From the NCBI GenBank assembly GCA_007644065.1, contig VJWN01000006.1, forward strand, positions 62,001-126,000: 64,000 nucleotides of DNA, written 5' to 3'. The position numbers and the translations under genes are program-made. The notes beneath the pieces were generated by a model that worked only from the letters and a program-made list of their open reading frames with translations, was not told the DNA's origin and did no database searches. This document shows positions 1 through 12,629 of this stretch, piece by piece (the stretch's first letter is position 1; each line of letters starts with the position of its first letter). Source of the stretch: Margaritispora aquatica. Lineage: Eukaryota > Ascomycota > Leotiomycetes > Helotiales > Discinellaceae.

Positions 1-1336
1 CTGAGGTATGAGACTGATGAGCTGTTTTTTTTTTCGTAGTGTACACAGCTGCTGGTCCACAAAGAGGGCACTTATAGCCAACATTCTACAGATTCATATT
101 AATCTATTTATCCCAATGATAACATCTCATTCGCATACACTTACAATGCAAACAAATCTACATACCTCATGTCAATCCTCAACGGTAACCACCACAAACT
201 AGCTATGACCTCAGCGGCACCTAGCGAGGTGATGTGACACAAGCATTCTAGAACCCAGGTATCTAAAAATAGTCCCGACCTCGGCTTCCTCACTTCACTT
301 TACCTCACCTCAACCACAACTCCTGTCGTCTCATACCAACCGGAAACCAAACCGTCCCAAAAGGAAAGATCAAGCCATAGATACGAACTCACGTTCGTGT
401 GCCAGAATCGTAACGCGGAGACAGGCACGGGGCGTGCTTGAGAGACAATCTGCAGTGCATGAATTGATGTGCCTGATGCGAGGGTTTTGCTGCCCGACAG
501 TGCTCCATGCAAAGTAGGTAAGTTTGTGGATTCCGTCCAAGGTGGGGCGAAAGGTTTCTCGCTTGCAGGAGACCTTGGACAACGACCCCTGAATCCAGAA
601 GATCTTGCTTCGAGCAGGGGACGAGATGAGGATGAGATGAGATGAGATGAGATGAGTTGCACGAAATATTATAAGATGAACGACGCGAATCAAGGGCCCT
701 GTCTTGGGTCTCGATGAATTAGATGGATGGAACGTAGACGCACGCTTGGCCTTTAGTTCTTGTGCATATGTCAATCTTGTGAGAAGTAAGCTACTTGCAT
801 TCTTTGGTGTTTTCCTGTCTATTGCATCGAACGTGCAAAAGAATGTCGAGCGCAGCAGTCTGCAAACACTTTTGCACAACATATACAACACTTCAAAAGC
901 AAAAGTTCTTTCCCGATGGTGTTTTGCCATATAGAAAGAGTTAAACTATTTCTTCTATAAAGAACACTGGGTTGTCAATTGATCGAGGGCATGGATTGTG
1001 AACTTCAAACGTATGAGCTGCTTTCAGAACGGCTTAGTCGATACGATTTGGCCCTACAGTAGAACTCTACTACGCTATCGGCATCATGCTTCATGAGATC
1101 TCATCATGTCGTTGTCATTGTACGTAGAGAGAGCATGGTTTGAATGGGCATTTGATAGTGACGAGACTTCAAGAACCAATGAGGTCATTAATATATCGCG
1201 AACATGAACCATTGTATATATATTTTTTGGGTCCCGTGAAAGAGCTTTTCATGTTTATTTATCGTTACACGTTATTATCGCGTTATTCACATTGCTATCG
1301 TATCAACTCGACAACCCAGCAAACCCTGCGCAATCT
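1..1336. other. intergenic, no supported gene
   Basis: Several open frames of up to 186 codons lie here on both strands, but they overlap one another, lack recognisable domains and do not join through convincing splice sites. The stretch contains a GATGA tandem repeat. It is probably the 3' flank of the JmjC-like gene that ends at 1337. Confidence 0.5.
623..656. repeat. GATGA tandem repeat
   Basis: About six slightly imperfect copies of the pentamer GATGA. This is a simple sequence repeat with no coding meaning. Confidence 0.85.
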
Positions 1337-2657
1337 TTACCCTCGCTTAGCTCTCTTCGCACTTCCCTCGCTCTCCCCTCTCACACTTGCCCAAACGTGG
1401 CCCTCAATCTCGCGCTGCTCGCTCTCCTTACTCTCCTTCCTCTTCCTCGACGATCTCGTCTCCCGCCCACTCTCCACCAGCTCCACGACCCTCTTGACCT
1501 CCATATGGCATCGATTCAGATGCGCCTTCGCACTCTCTCGGCCCTGCCTGCCACACGGACAAACCACCGTCTTATGGTGAGGATTAAGAAAGAACTCAGC
1601 CCACACCCTGCCCATCTCGCCCCTGAACAGCGGGCTCAGCTTCCCGTGCTCCAGCAGTCGCGGCAACGCAGCGATCCAGGCCGCAATGGCGAGGACCTCC
1701 TGGTTATTCGACAGCCCCAGCTCGATGCTCTTCAGCAGGCGCTCGAACAGCTCGTCGCGGAAGCTGGACGGCGCGAACTTGTCCACCAGGTTGGTGACTA
1801 GCGCCGACAGAGCGGACGACGACTTCGGCGTGTTGAAGTCCATGGATGCGAGGAAGCCGCCCTGCGTCGTGAACACGGTGTGGATGACTCCTGCGGGCAG
1901 GTAGATGGCGTGGGCGGAGGTGGTGTGGAGTATCACGCCGCCTTCGAGTTTCTTGCCGATGCGGACGAGCTTGCATTTTTGCGCGTCGGCCTTGGCCATT
2001 AGTGCGAGGTTGTGCGGTGTCGGAGGGAAGCAGAGGAAGAGTTTGATGCAGTCGCCAATGGGGATTGAGAGGCCGTCGGCGGTGTCTGGGTGTGTTAGTG
2101 GTTGCGCAGCAAAATGCGACTGAGATAGTGGACTTACCGATGTGGAGATCTGTGTGGGCGAACTTGGGTGTGAGGAGCATCTGGTCATTCGAAAAGTCGT
2201 ATGCATCGGCGTACTCGGAGAAAGAAATTGGCATGCGCAGAGAATCCTGTCCGAGGATCGTCAAGCCAATGATAGTCATTGGATCTGATCTCTTGGGCTC
2301 AACGAGCTGAGCAACTGCTATACGGGCGTCTGCTTTGATGTCTTGCTCTCCATGGCGGTAAACTGTATAGTGTGGAGGCGTCGCTTTGGCGGTTTGGATG
2401 AGATCGAGTGTTGCCAGGATGAGTTTGGTGGAAGTGGGGATGGGATCGATTGTCCAGACTTCGGACGACTTGAGCAGGCGAGGCCAGGTGACGGTGGAGG
2501 AAGTCCACAGTTCTTCGACATTCTCGGAGAGCTTGGTGGGGTCGGAAAGGTTGATGTGCTTGACGAGGTCGATCATCTTGACAGGGAAGCCAGCCAGAGC
2601 CGTCTGGATCATCTCTGGAACACCGGGAGTGAAGACAGGGATAGGAAAGTTGTCCAT
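1337..2657 (-). CDS. JmjC/cupin-like domain protein
   Basis: Two exons, 2657-2138 and 2085-1337, with a 52-base intron (GTAAGT...CAG), encode 422 residues. The start is the ATG at 2657, where the conserved-looking sequence begins. The middle carries a JmjC-like metal and 2-oxoglutarate signature: H168-T-D170, Lys188 in a CIKLFLCFPP strand, and His242 in PAGVIHTVFT. This is the order HxD...K...H of Fe(II)/2OG dioxygenases. Near the C terminus a short Cys/His cluster (CPCGRQ...HLNRCH) resembles a degenerate zinc knuckle, followed by a Lys/Arg/Glu-rich tail consistent with nuclear location. Family knowledge: fungal proteins of this layout are annotated as JmjC-domain proteins of unknown substrate; histone demethylation is possible but not shown. 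The gene stands alone on the minus strand. Confidence 0.8.
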
Positions 2658-5077
2658 TGTGGTTGTGGTGGTGGATGAATTGAAATGAGTTTTAAAAAGC
2701 TTGAGTGTATGGTTTGGAAGCAGCAAAGGAAGTTGTAATAACGAACGATCAAATCTTAACTAGGGCACAAAGATCCAAAGCAGAAAGAAAGTTTCCAACT
2801 TGAAGAACTTCTTATACCTCCTCCTACCTCCCATTCACAATGTCAACAACACTCACATTCAACAGCCAGTGACTGGTGGTCCTCTCCTATTGTCCGTCCT
2901 CGCGCTCGCTTAACAATGGTAAGCAAGATGCTCGCTGAAAATGGGGCCAGATTGGGTTTAATATTCTTAGGGAGAGGTCTTGATTACTTAGGCACTTTGA
3001 CAATGCTAGTCGAGAACTGTCCTCCTTCATTCTAGTAGGGAGAGGTTGAATGGAGTAGCTGATGCTGGAAGAACAAAGATTGTGGCTGAAGTGTTGTTGG
3101 AAGGTTGTGGTCTTAGGTGTAGGTTAAGCGAGTGAGTCTCTTTGCAATGCTAAGGCAACAAACGAATGTTGGGCCGCATTGATTGCTTAACGGCGTTCAA
3201 TATTAGGCATTTGAATAAGCTGGAATGCGGGCTATTGTTGAAATCTAATTCCATTTCGTATGTCGAATTTTGAGCATGCCTTTTTCACGTATGCGGTTGC
3301 GCACTTTGTACTGTTATGATCCCAAGACCAACTGGCTTGAAGAGTCAGAACTCGATCTCTAGCGTACTCTCGAGACTAGAGGCTGTTCTACGATAAAGAT
3401 TTCGCATCTTCCGAAGTTCTGCGTTTAGAATGTCCCCATATTTGCTCTTTGATGTTGTTTAGAGCACTTTTGCTGCTAAGAGCGATCAGTGTGTAGCATG
3501 TGTACTCGATATTCGGAAGCACAGACGTTGGCTAGAGAGGTCCAAATCTGTGTCAATGCTAGCAAAACTATTGAGATTGATGACGTTGTCAAGATATTCG
3601 TATTGTGATTGTGCTCTATAATATTTGGTGTATTTTCGAGTTCGTCATCTGGGCTGCTGGGCTGCTGGGCTGCTGGGTTAGAAGCCGAATTTTACCTACT
3701 ACCTCTGGTGTGTGCACTTTCGATATTTTGGTCTGACATCACGTATTCGGGTTTTTAGTACAGTTTTACGACGTTTATACATATATGTGGCACTAATAGA
3801 TATCTATACTTTTTTCTATCTGGTGTCTCATCCAAAAGTAGTGTTTGGGCACTCAAAAATGGAACCTCGAGAGACTCTATTACGTTATTTTAGCATTTAA
3901 AGGACTTCGAACTTGTAGCCGTCTCACTGGTTTCTCCAAGTACACCACATCGAGATGTTTTCACAGGTCTCTTGGGAAATTTTCTAAATAAACTTGTTTG
4001 AGCTTTCAGAATCGATGCTCGGTAGATATTTCTCTTCGCTAATTTTAACAGACTAATCAGTATATCCGCCTCTATCAGGATGTGGAATTTATGATTAATA
4101 TAGTTAAGTTCAGAGACAAGGCTTAACAAGCAGCTCAATGCCATCTTAACGAATATAGCATAACTAAATCTTGAGTTGTGATTATTCTCAATTGCTCATA
4201 TTGCTCAGGATAAGAGGCAAAGCAAAGGAACAAAGCCACAGATGATGTTCAGACCCTGATCTGGACCAGTAAACGCAGAGACAATAAACCCTAGCAGGAA
4301 AGATCAAATTGAGATGCAAATATTGATGAATAAGTAGGTATGATGACTGGCACCTCCAGGCCGTCAATCAGGAAGCGCCATGATCAAGCTTTTCAGGGGG
4401 CGAGATGGTGCATCTCGCTAAACTCGACACCCGTCCACCGAGCTACAGGGACTTCACGGCAAGAAAACTTCTCTCCTCCGTTGCCGAAACTCAAAATTCC
4501 ATCCTCGGCTTCACCTGCGATGCTCTGAAGTCATCATCTGTGCTTTTCTCTTCGTGACAGGAAGCAAAAGAAACAATATGGATCTTCGTCATCGGCACAC
4601 TCGGCCTATTCTATGTCCGACACAACAGGCCTCGGTGCAAGGTCTTGACTAACGCCACAGATGCTTACTACGTAAATCCACAATAAACCACACAGTAAGC
4701 AAGACGCATGTGCCAAAGTCCGTCTCCAGCATGGAAGACTCTACGGAATTTCCCCAGATTCATTGGTATCCACCGGTGTTACTGCATCAATAGGGCCATA
4801 GCACCAATAAGCGTGAGAAGCCCTGAGGGAAAAGGGCAAACGGTTCCCCATGAGGAGGATGCAGCTTTGCACTATCGCCGCTTAGTGGCACCCGCACCCT
4901 GTAAGATATCAAGGGCGAGAACAAAACTCACTGGGGGTGGGGGAATTAAGTTTAGTAACTTGCGGTATATGATGCTGGTGAGAGCCGGAAGGTTTGTTCG
5001 TGTCCCTTTCTCTTTTAATTTCATATTTCATCTCTGATTGCGTTGTTTTGTTTCGCTGCTGCTCGGCTTCCTCGGAT
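2658..5077. other. intergenic, no supported gene
   Basis: This interval lies between two divergently transcribed genes, so it should hold both promoters. It contains a short GGGCTGCT tandem repeat at about 3650-3677, and the part from about 3700 to 4200 looks AT-rich. I see no domain-bearing frame and no terminal repeats that would identify a transposon. Confidence 0.5.
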
Positions 5078-8000
5078 ATGACGACTACAAGGGAAACCCA
5101 TGACACGCTTGATGTCGAGATATGCGGCGAAGTGCTGGGCCATGTGAGGACGCGACATGAGCATTTCGATGCGCAAGCGGAGGTGCGAGATGATGGACGT
5201 GTGGATGTGCATTTTAAAGATCGAGCTTTCAAGCTCAGCAAATATCTCGAGACACGAGCACGACATACTCGTGGGAAGATCCCTCTAGGTGAGGATCTTA
5301 CCGAGCACAACAAGAGCTATGAGGGTGGGAAACAAGCTGTGATGGGTCGTTTTGCCGGGATTCCTAGGATCAATATCGCAATCCATATTGTTGGTTCGAG
5401 AGGCGATGTCCAGCCGTTCATTGTTATTGCGAAGGAGTTGCAAAGAGAGCCATATAATCACCGCGTGAGGATATGTACGCATCCTGTTTTCAAAGACTTC
5501 GTGGAGGAGAATGGGATCGAGTTCTTCTCTATTGGTGGCGATCCTGCAGTTTTAATGGCCTACATGGTCCGGAATCCTGGACTCATTCCTGGCATGGAAA
5601 GTCTGAGAGCTGGTGATGTTGGGAAGAGAAGGCAAGATATTGCTAATATCCTCGAGGGCTGCTGGCGGGGCTGTATCGAACCTGGCGATGGAATGGGTGT
5701 TAAGTTGACAGGCAAGGACATTCTGGTTGAAACAGATACCGATCGCTTCTTTATTGCTGATGCGATTATTGCAAATCCTCCAAGCTATGGGCACATACAT
5801 TGCGCAGAGAAGCTGGGAATACCGTTACATATGATGTTCACGTAAGCGAACAAGAAAGAGTTTGTAGGGAGAGAATGTACTGACTGAGATAGAATGCCTT
5901 GGTCACCGACGCAGCACTTTCCTCATCCGCTTGCTTCTTTGGAGAGAAACGAGTCTGATCCACATTTTGCAAATTATATATCATACACCATGATGGAATT
6001 GCTTGCATGGCAAGGGTAAGGAAGATGCGTTAGAATTTGAGCCATTACTGACAGAAAATAGATTAGGCGATGTGATCAACGGATTCAGAGTGAAAACACT
6101 CAACTTGGATCCTATAAGTCCACTCTGGGGACACATGCTTTTATCTCGAATGAAAGTTCCCTTCACATATGCATGGTGAGTGCCATAGAGACTGATGCTA
6201 GCGAATCCTCCTAATGTCTCCAGGTCATCCACTCTCATTCCAAAGCCTCCAGATTGGGGATCTTACATCAACGTCTCCGGATTCTCGTTTCTCAACCAAG
6301 CCCCCTCTTACACTCCACCCGATGATCTGGTGGCCTTCTTGAAAGCCGGACCTCCTCCCGTATACATTGGCTTCGGTTCAATTGTCGTCGATGACGCACA
6401 AGGCCTCACGAACATGATTTACGGAGCTGTAAAGCGTGCCGGCGTCCGAGCTTTGGTGTCCAAAGGTTGGGGTGGACTGGGAGGCGAAAAGCCTCCTGAT
6501 GGTATTTTCCTGCTGGGTAACTGTCCGCACGACTGGCTTTTCCAGCATGTATCATGTGTCGTTCACCATGGTGGAGCAGGAACAACCGCAATCGGTATTG
6601 CAATGGGCAAGCCTACAGTAGTCGTACCGTTCTTTGGAGATCAGCCGTTTTGGGGAGCCATGATCTACCGAGCTGGAGCTGGACCGGAGCCCATACCGTT
6701 CAAGAAGATGACTGAGGAATCGTTAGCTCATAGTATTACTACTGCTCTAAAGCCAGAGGTCCAGATAGCTGTGAAGGAGATGAGCAATCAGATATCCAAG
6801 GAAGACGGTGCTGCTAACGCTGCGGCGTCGTTCCATGCATCGATCAACATGGACACTATGCGTTGCCTTCTGTGTCCCGACCAGGTCGCTGTTTGGCGTA
6901 TCCGGAAGACGAATATCAGGTTGGGTACGTTAGCAGCAGCCGTTTTGCTCGATGCCCAGATCATACGTCTTAGCAGCCTCAAACTGTAAGTTTTCTTTGT
7001 CTACCAAGCTGGCTCAGCTGACATTCTCCAAGTATACGTCACCGTGACTGGTATGTTGACGAAGGAGCCGGAGACCCCATCATGGGAGCTATTGCAGTAG
7101 CTTCAGGCGCAACGACAAAGGGCATCGGTCTCCTCGTAGACTACTCCAGATCCATCTCTCGAGATCTCGCCAAGCCAAAACCAAAAGAAGCGAAGACCAT
7201 ATCCGACGCCTCGACTGCTTACGAAGCTGATTCTATACCCGACCTGCCACCACTCGGTCCTTCTGATAGTCTCGACGTTGTCCCCTCTCGCAATCCCGTT
7301 CAGCGCGCAGCAACATACTCGGTTGCGCATCTCGATCGACTGGCGCATCAAATGGCGGCAGGTCAGCTACCCAGCCGAACCAACAAAGCACAGCACAAAC
7401 GGACATACCCCTGGTCGCCTGTCCAGCGAGCAACGACGCTTCTCCATATCTCAACAAACGAATCATTCATACTTCCCAGCGAGCTACCTAATCACCATGG
7501 ACGGATCCATGATGTGGGTCGAGATACGGGACACTTCGCGTACGAGTTGGCGGCATTGGGATTGAAGATCCCGGTTGCGTTTTTTTATAATATGGCGAAT
7601 GGACTGCATAATGCACCGAGCTTTCTTCTTAATGATGATACTGTTCGACGGCGTCCTAACATTACTGGGTTAGGGTCAGGCTTCAAGGTCGCTGGGAAAG
7701 AGTTCACATTTGGTATTTTTGATGGAGTGACGGGACTGGTATATCAACCTTATATTGGCGTAAAAAGGGGTTATCGCTCGAGCAACACAGGATCGAATTC
7801 CGCTGAAGGAGAAACCAGTATTTCAGGAGCTGTCGTCGGATTTGGGAAGGGCATGGGCAGGGGTATCGGAGGCTTGATTTGCAAGACTGGCGCTGCAGGA
7901 TTTGGTATTCCGGGGTATACTCTCAAGGGTTTAGAAAGACAGTTGGAGAAGCGACATAGTAGAGGTTTGAGAGCGGGTCTTTTAATGGTTAGAATAAGAC

Positions 8001-8086
8001 AGGGAATTGTGGCGTTTGGGAGGACTACCGAGGAGGAGAGGGAGAGTATTAGAAAGAGGTGGGTTGATGGTGGGTTTGAAATCTAG
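5078..8086 (+). CDS. sterol 3-beta-glucosyltransferase-like GT1 protein
   Basis: Five exons: 5078-5841, 5893-6015, 6062-6175, 6224-6985 and 7033-8086. They give 938 residues, and all introns are GT-AG of 46-51 bases. The N-terminal half of the GT-B fold shows HIVGSRGDVQPFIVIAKEL at about residues 103-121. The nucleotide-sugar signature GNCPHDWLFQHVSCVVHHGG followed by AGTTA and a GDQPFWG motif lies at about 435-475. This is the pattern of UDP-glucose:sterol glucosyltransferases (glycosyltransferase family 28/GT1). Unlike ATG26-type enzymes there is no PH or GRAM domain upstream, and a long C-terminal extension follows, beginning with MRCLLCPDQVAVW and ending in a Gly-rich segment (about 740-900). 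Family members transfer glucose to ergosterol or related lipids; the acceptor here is not proven. A second in-frame ATG lies upstream at 4994; 5078 is preferred because the upstream extension is hydrophobic and unlike the family. Confidence 0.88.
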
Positions 8087-9057
8087 ATTAGCGTTTTTTT
8101 TATGTTCTATACCACGGGGGTAATGTTTTGTCTAATGAATTGGTTTGAGATGAAGGTTGTTATCAATTTGCTTTCCGATCAGAAGAATTGGAAACTGAAA
8201 GTAGGCTTAATTAGGAGAGTGGAACTAATAGATGGTTACTGAGAGAGAAGAAATCAGTCTCATCAAGCAGACTTAACTGAAACAAGAAGTGTTTTCCTAT
8301 AATCCAATTTGAAAGCATATGATCTAGTCACTCGAACATCACGACTTGATTCCACATGGCGTGTGATGCGAATCTCTAGCAAAACCTCTCCTTAACATGA
8401 CCTGCTTGCCTATGCTCACTGTCCAATCCATATCAGAAGGACAAGTATGAGATCCCTGAGGTAATGCGCAGAGAAGGCATCATCTTGGCCACCTCTCTCA
8501 GAAGCTACCCTTGGCTTGCTCCTTGGTGTAATTACCACTGGTAAGTTCCAAATCCATATGTTCTCGAACTCCTGTCCTTATAAAACTCCGGTATTCACTT
8601 TCAGTCCATTACAGCCCCCTAAACTCCTTCTTCAGAATCGCTTTCGCCTTCGAACAACAAGCTCATCGCTTGGAGCATTCACTCTCGCCTATTGTGATCG
8701 GACACCCCCTCTTTCGATTGCCTTCGTATATTCAACTTCCAGGCTCCTCCAGCCTTCTAAGGCTATCTCCCAGCCTAGTCTAGCAGCAAAGTCGCTTGCT
8801 ATCTACAGCCTCCTGGAACTTTCAAGGGGTGGTGAATGAATTTTAGCTCCACAACAACAACAAGAACAACAGCTTGTAAACACCATCTGCGCACACCCAA
8901 CTACCCAAAAACACAACAGAGAGTCTTTACAACTGCTCGGCACCTTTCTTCGCTAGCACTGTTCCATCCCAGAAACGTCGCTAAACTCCTCGCGTAACAA
9001 AATCAACAAGTCTTCCAGCAACCACACCTTCGCTAAGCTCATCAGTGGACGGCCAAA
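8087..9057. other. intergenic, 3' and 5' flanks
   Basis: This is the gap between two plus-strand genes. A 107-codon frame at 8516-8839 has no recognisable features. The last 200 bases are rich in CAA/ACA and look like a fungal 5' leader. Confidence 0.5.
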
Positions 9058-9890
9058 ATGAACAACTCTTCAGGAAACACTTTGCAAGGAGCAGCAGGAC
9101 CCAACCCTCCATTCCGCAGAGTGACTATCGTATCAATGCTGAACCCCAGCACAGAAGGTCCATCCACCCTCCAAGTACCCCGCAACGCTTTTGAACTCTC
9201 CGCTAACCATACCCAGCCTCTGGCAATTCCACCTCCGGTAACGCCTTCGCGGAAGCCACAGAAACAGGAGCAGGAGCAGCACCAGCACTAGTCCTCACAC
9301 CAGCTCCAACATACCCACCAAGCGCCCACCAGCGCGCCGCAGCCGCCCTCATCGATCCAGCACTAATCCTCACACCCGCCCCAACATACCCACCAAAACG
9401 CACCCGCCTCCACGCCATGCTCCCCCCAACACACATCCCAACCTACCCGCCCAGCTTCCACGGCATCCTCCCACCGCACCCAACGCTCCCGCCGACACCC
9501 ATCCCCGTCCTCTTCCTCCTCACGCACGCACACCGCCATCAAGGATCATCCAACAGCATGATCCACCTCGCCACGGAGCGGATCCCCATCGGCATCGACG
9601 CCGCGCGCCCTCCGCCCGCGGGAGACATCCACAGGCAGCTTCTGGTGGATATCCGGGATCGCTGCCTTGCGGAGGGGTTTGTCGCCAGGGAGGCGATGGA
9701 GGGGAATTATGCGCTGTTGGGGGTTGGGGTTCGGTGGGAGGGCGAGGGCACGGCCGAGTGGCTTGGTTCGAGGGGAGAGGGACTTATTGAGGGGAAGAGT
9801 GAGTTGGAGAGGGTTGTTAGGTTGATGATGGAGAGGGTGGGAGAGGGGAGGGAGGGTGATAGGCTTTTGGCTTGGTTTGTGCGTGCTTAG
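9058..9890 (+). CDS. proline-rich hypothetical protein
   Basis: I do not recognise a family. The ATG at 9058 opens one frame and the strongly coding downstream part (to the stop at 9890) lies in another. They join cleanly if an intron spans 9158-9216: the donor GTCCAT is weak, but there is a CTAAC branch point about ten bases before the CCCAG acceptor. This gives 257 residues. The middle contains an in-frame duplication: PALVLTPAPTYPP at about 9282-9320 and PALILTPAPTYPP at about 9357-9395, encoded by near-identical DNA. The C-terminal half (about 150 residues) is mixed alpha/beta-like and charged, with a segment DIHRQLLVDIRDRCLAEGF. There is no signal peptide or membrane helix. A sequencing or genuine frameshift is the alternative to the intron. 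Confidence 0.5.
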
Positions 9891-11126
9891 GTGGGGGAAT
9901 TTGGTCGTGGGTAGTGTTTGGTAGGAGAGTTCTTGGTTGGTGGGTGAGTGAAATGGTGTATTGGTAGATGAGTGAGCGACAGGTGTTTGGAGTTCTGTTA
10001 GGAGTTTTGTTCAGATTACACGATACCCCTGCTTGTCTGCATGACTGTATAATATCAATAAAAACTCAACTCCAAAAGTCTACCCTGCTTGGGAAATATA
10101 GTATTGAGATTCAAAAGCGAAGTGTTATTTGACAACTTTCAAAATTTGAACTCGAGGCTATATCTCATCCATTGTATGACAGTATGACAAGCTACACAAC
10201 CCAGAAATCAGACAGCATTGCCACCGAGGTCTTCCCATAAGTGCCTATATCTTTCCCCTGCCACTTATGTCAAGAACCAAATCACAAGCTGCGTCTTCCT
10301 CAACTATCCTTGAAGATGGCACAAGAATTACAAAAATCGCCCCTGGAAAAATAAGCGAGGATCTGCCAAGACTAGTCTCTTCTTCACCTTCAACAGAAAA
10401 TCCAGCTTAACATCATACCTATTCTCCTCTATCAACACAATTAGGTTCGCGTGCAAGTACTTTATAGCCACAGGATACGTAAATAACAGCAGACTACCTT
10501 AACACAAATAAACCCCATTTTCATATAATACGTACGGAAGCAACCAAAGTCCCAAACTCTTCTCCCACGACCTACCTACCTAACATAAGGTACTCAACAA
10601 CCCCCAAAAGAACGCGCTATACGATCCTCGACGCGTCCAAAAATAAATCCTCATCCAACCTCCCCTTCCAGAGTTTATCCATTCTGTCAACCACCAAAAG
10701 TTCTGCTTCCAAACTCCGAACTCCCAAACTCCTACCAAAAAACCCTTTTCTTCTTTCCCCGCAACAACAGCAAAAACTCAAGGCCCCCTCAGGGACCTAT
10801 AGAAAACCCCTCGCAGCAGGATTTCTGAAGTGAGAGAGAGAAATCGGGGCGAGGCTGGCAAGTCAGCTTTTTGAACCGGCGAACTGACGAACCGGCGAAT
10901 TGGCGAGTTTCATTTTTTTTGGTTGAATTGGTAACCAGTTGAAATTTTGTGCTTCTTGAACCTCCACCTACACCAGTTTGACCTGACCTTGAGAATGTCG
11001 CTCTTGGCGCCTTCTGGGTGACGGCTTGGAGTGGGGTTTGAATATATGTACCTAAGGTACCTACCTATCCTATCTACCTCAAGGTGTGAATATTTTGACT
11101 GTGAGGGAGGCCAATCGAGGGTAGGG

Positions 11127-11160
11127 TGGAATGGTGGAATGGTGGAATGGTGTGGTGTGG
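11127..11160. repeat. GGAATGGT tandem repeat
   Basis: Three to four copies of an octamer-like GGAATGGT unit, running into GTGTG. Confidence 0.75.
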
Positions 11161-11778
11161 TTTGGGGGTTTGGGGTTTAATCTACATGATCATGATCGCA
11201 CTGTCAATTTCCAAATATAGGAAAGTTCCACGCTTCAGATCTCAATCCACTGACCAAACACGTATTAATCACTTCTTGTCTGTCCCTCTCTTCCTATCCT
11301 CTTGCCTTGTCTTCAACTCCAACTTCCTCCAAAACTGTCACGATAGGCAGCCTCTCGCTACTAGCTACCTACACTTCTCTACGCTCTGCCCATCATCGCC
11401 ATCACAGCACACAACCATGGTGATTCTAGTATCTCTAGACTCTCGACATTACCCCTATTCTTCCCTCCGACTCGACTCGCACGATTACCATCACCATCAC
11501 CAACAAAACCTCCCACTCAATCCCCCCTTGAAGCGTAAGGTCCAAACAATATCCTACGAGCGACACGAGCGAATCAAAGACTAGGTACAAGTAGATTTAC
11601 CACAGCCCGTACTCGTGGATGAGACGAGATGAGACGAGACGATACAAGACGGGACGGGATAGGACGAATTCAGAACCTTAGTTAGGCTCTTGCAGGAATT
11701 TCCCATTGTCTACGTAGGTAGAGGTACCTTATGTACACACACATCCGATCTGGCCACATCCTACTAATAAATACCTAC

Positions 11779-11810
11779 TACCTACCTACCTACCTACCTA
11801 CCTACCTACA
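11779..11810. repeat. (CTAC)n microsatellite
   Basis: About eight uninterrupted CTAC units. The same tetramer recurs in shorter runs at about 11060, 11930-11960 and 14480. Confidence 0.9.
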
Positions 11811-11871
11811 TACCACCTACATGCCACTTGGGTCACAATACAGAAACGATACAACACTTTAGCACTTGAAC

Positions 11872-11901
11872 GAGCTGAGCTGAGCTGAGCTGAGCTGAGT
11901 T
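11872..11901. repeat. (GAGCT)n tandem repeat
   Basis: About five to six copies of the pentamer GAGCT, degenerating at the 3' end. Confidence 0.85.
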
Positions 11902-12629
11902 GAGCCGAGTCAAGGTAAGTAAGAAGATACCTACCTACCTTAGGTACCTACCTACCTACTTGCCTCGCTGATTCACCTGGCAAGGTAACCGCGGAATTGA
12001 AGTATCCTTCAAAGTACCTGCCCACTGCGTAGGACCTCTGAACTACTAAATCACCCTTGGGTAAGCGTATGCAGCCTGACACATGACAGGTCAGGTGGGA
12101 ACGCTGTGTTAATCTCAGAAACGAAGAATGGAATCACGAATCACCAATCAGCATGATATAAAAGACTCGATTGCGATAGCAGTTGCAATTGCAACGCTAT
12201 TCAATTGCATTCTGGACGCGTCTCGCACGACACAAATGAAATGTGTGTAAGCAAAAGTAGGCAGCTGAGGTATCTAATACAAAAGCGCAAAAACAGCGCA
12301 AAAAACAGCGCCACGCCTATCCTGCAGCACCAAGCTATCCTTCCCATGCCATCTTAACTCCGCAGAGGTAAGCTGTGTATGCTAATGTACCCGCTCCAAC
12401 CCATCGCACAATCAAAGCCACCATACGCCTAGCCATCCTTCCCAAGTCTATGACGCGAGTAGGCTGTGGTATTATGCAACCCGAATGAATAATCGAAAAT
12501 GAAAAATGAGCAAGCTATCCTTCCCTCGTCAGGGTAAGCTATGCCATGCACCCAACGCCCATTGCAGAAACATTAAAAATCGTAGGAACCATCAAGGTGA
12601 ACCATCAGAAAACATAACCGCTTGCTCGA

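Larger units (their letters stand above)
9891..12629. other. gene-poor interval with microsatellites
   Basis: No gene can be supported over 2.7 kb. The sequence is rich in CTAC/GTAG and GGTACC-type words and contains several short tandem repeats. The open frame at 11126-11584 begins inside one of these repeats and has no recognisable domain. Confidence 0.55.

Noticed and set aside
9238..9332. Alternative intron for the 9058 gene (GTAACG donor, CCAG acceptor)
   Set aside because: It keeps frame but would place the first copy of the in-frame duplicated peptide inside the intron; the 9158-9216 intron has a better branch point and keeps both copies.
11126..11584. 152-codon plus-strand frame
   Set aside because: It begins inside a GGAATGGT tandem repeat, is Ser/His/Tyr-rich with no domain, and lies in the microsatellite-rich gene-poor zone.
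11779..11901. CRISPR-like repetition
   Set aside because: The repeats are 4-5 base microsatellites without spacers, in a eukaryotic genome.
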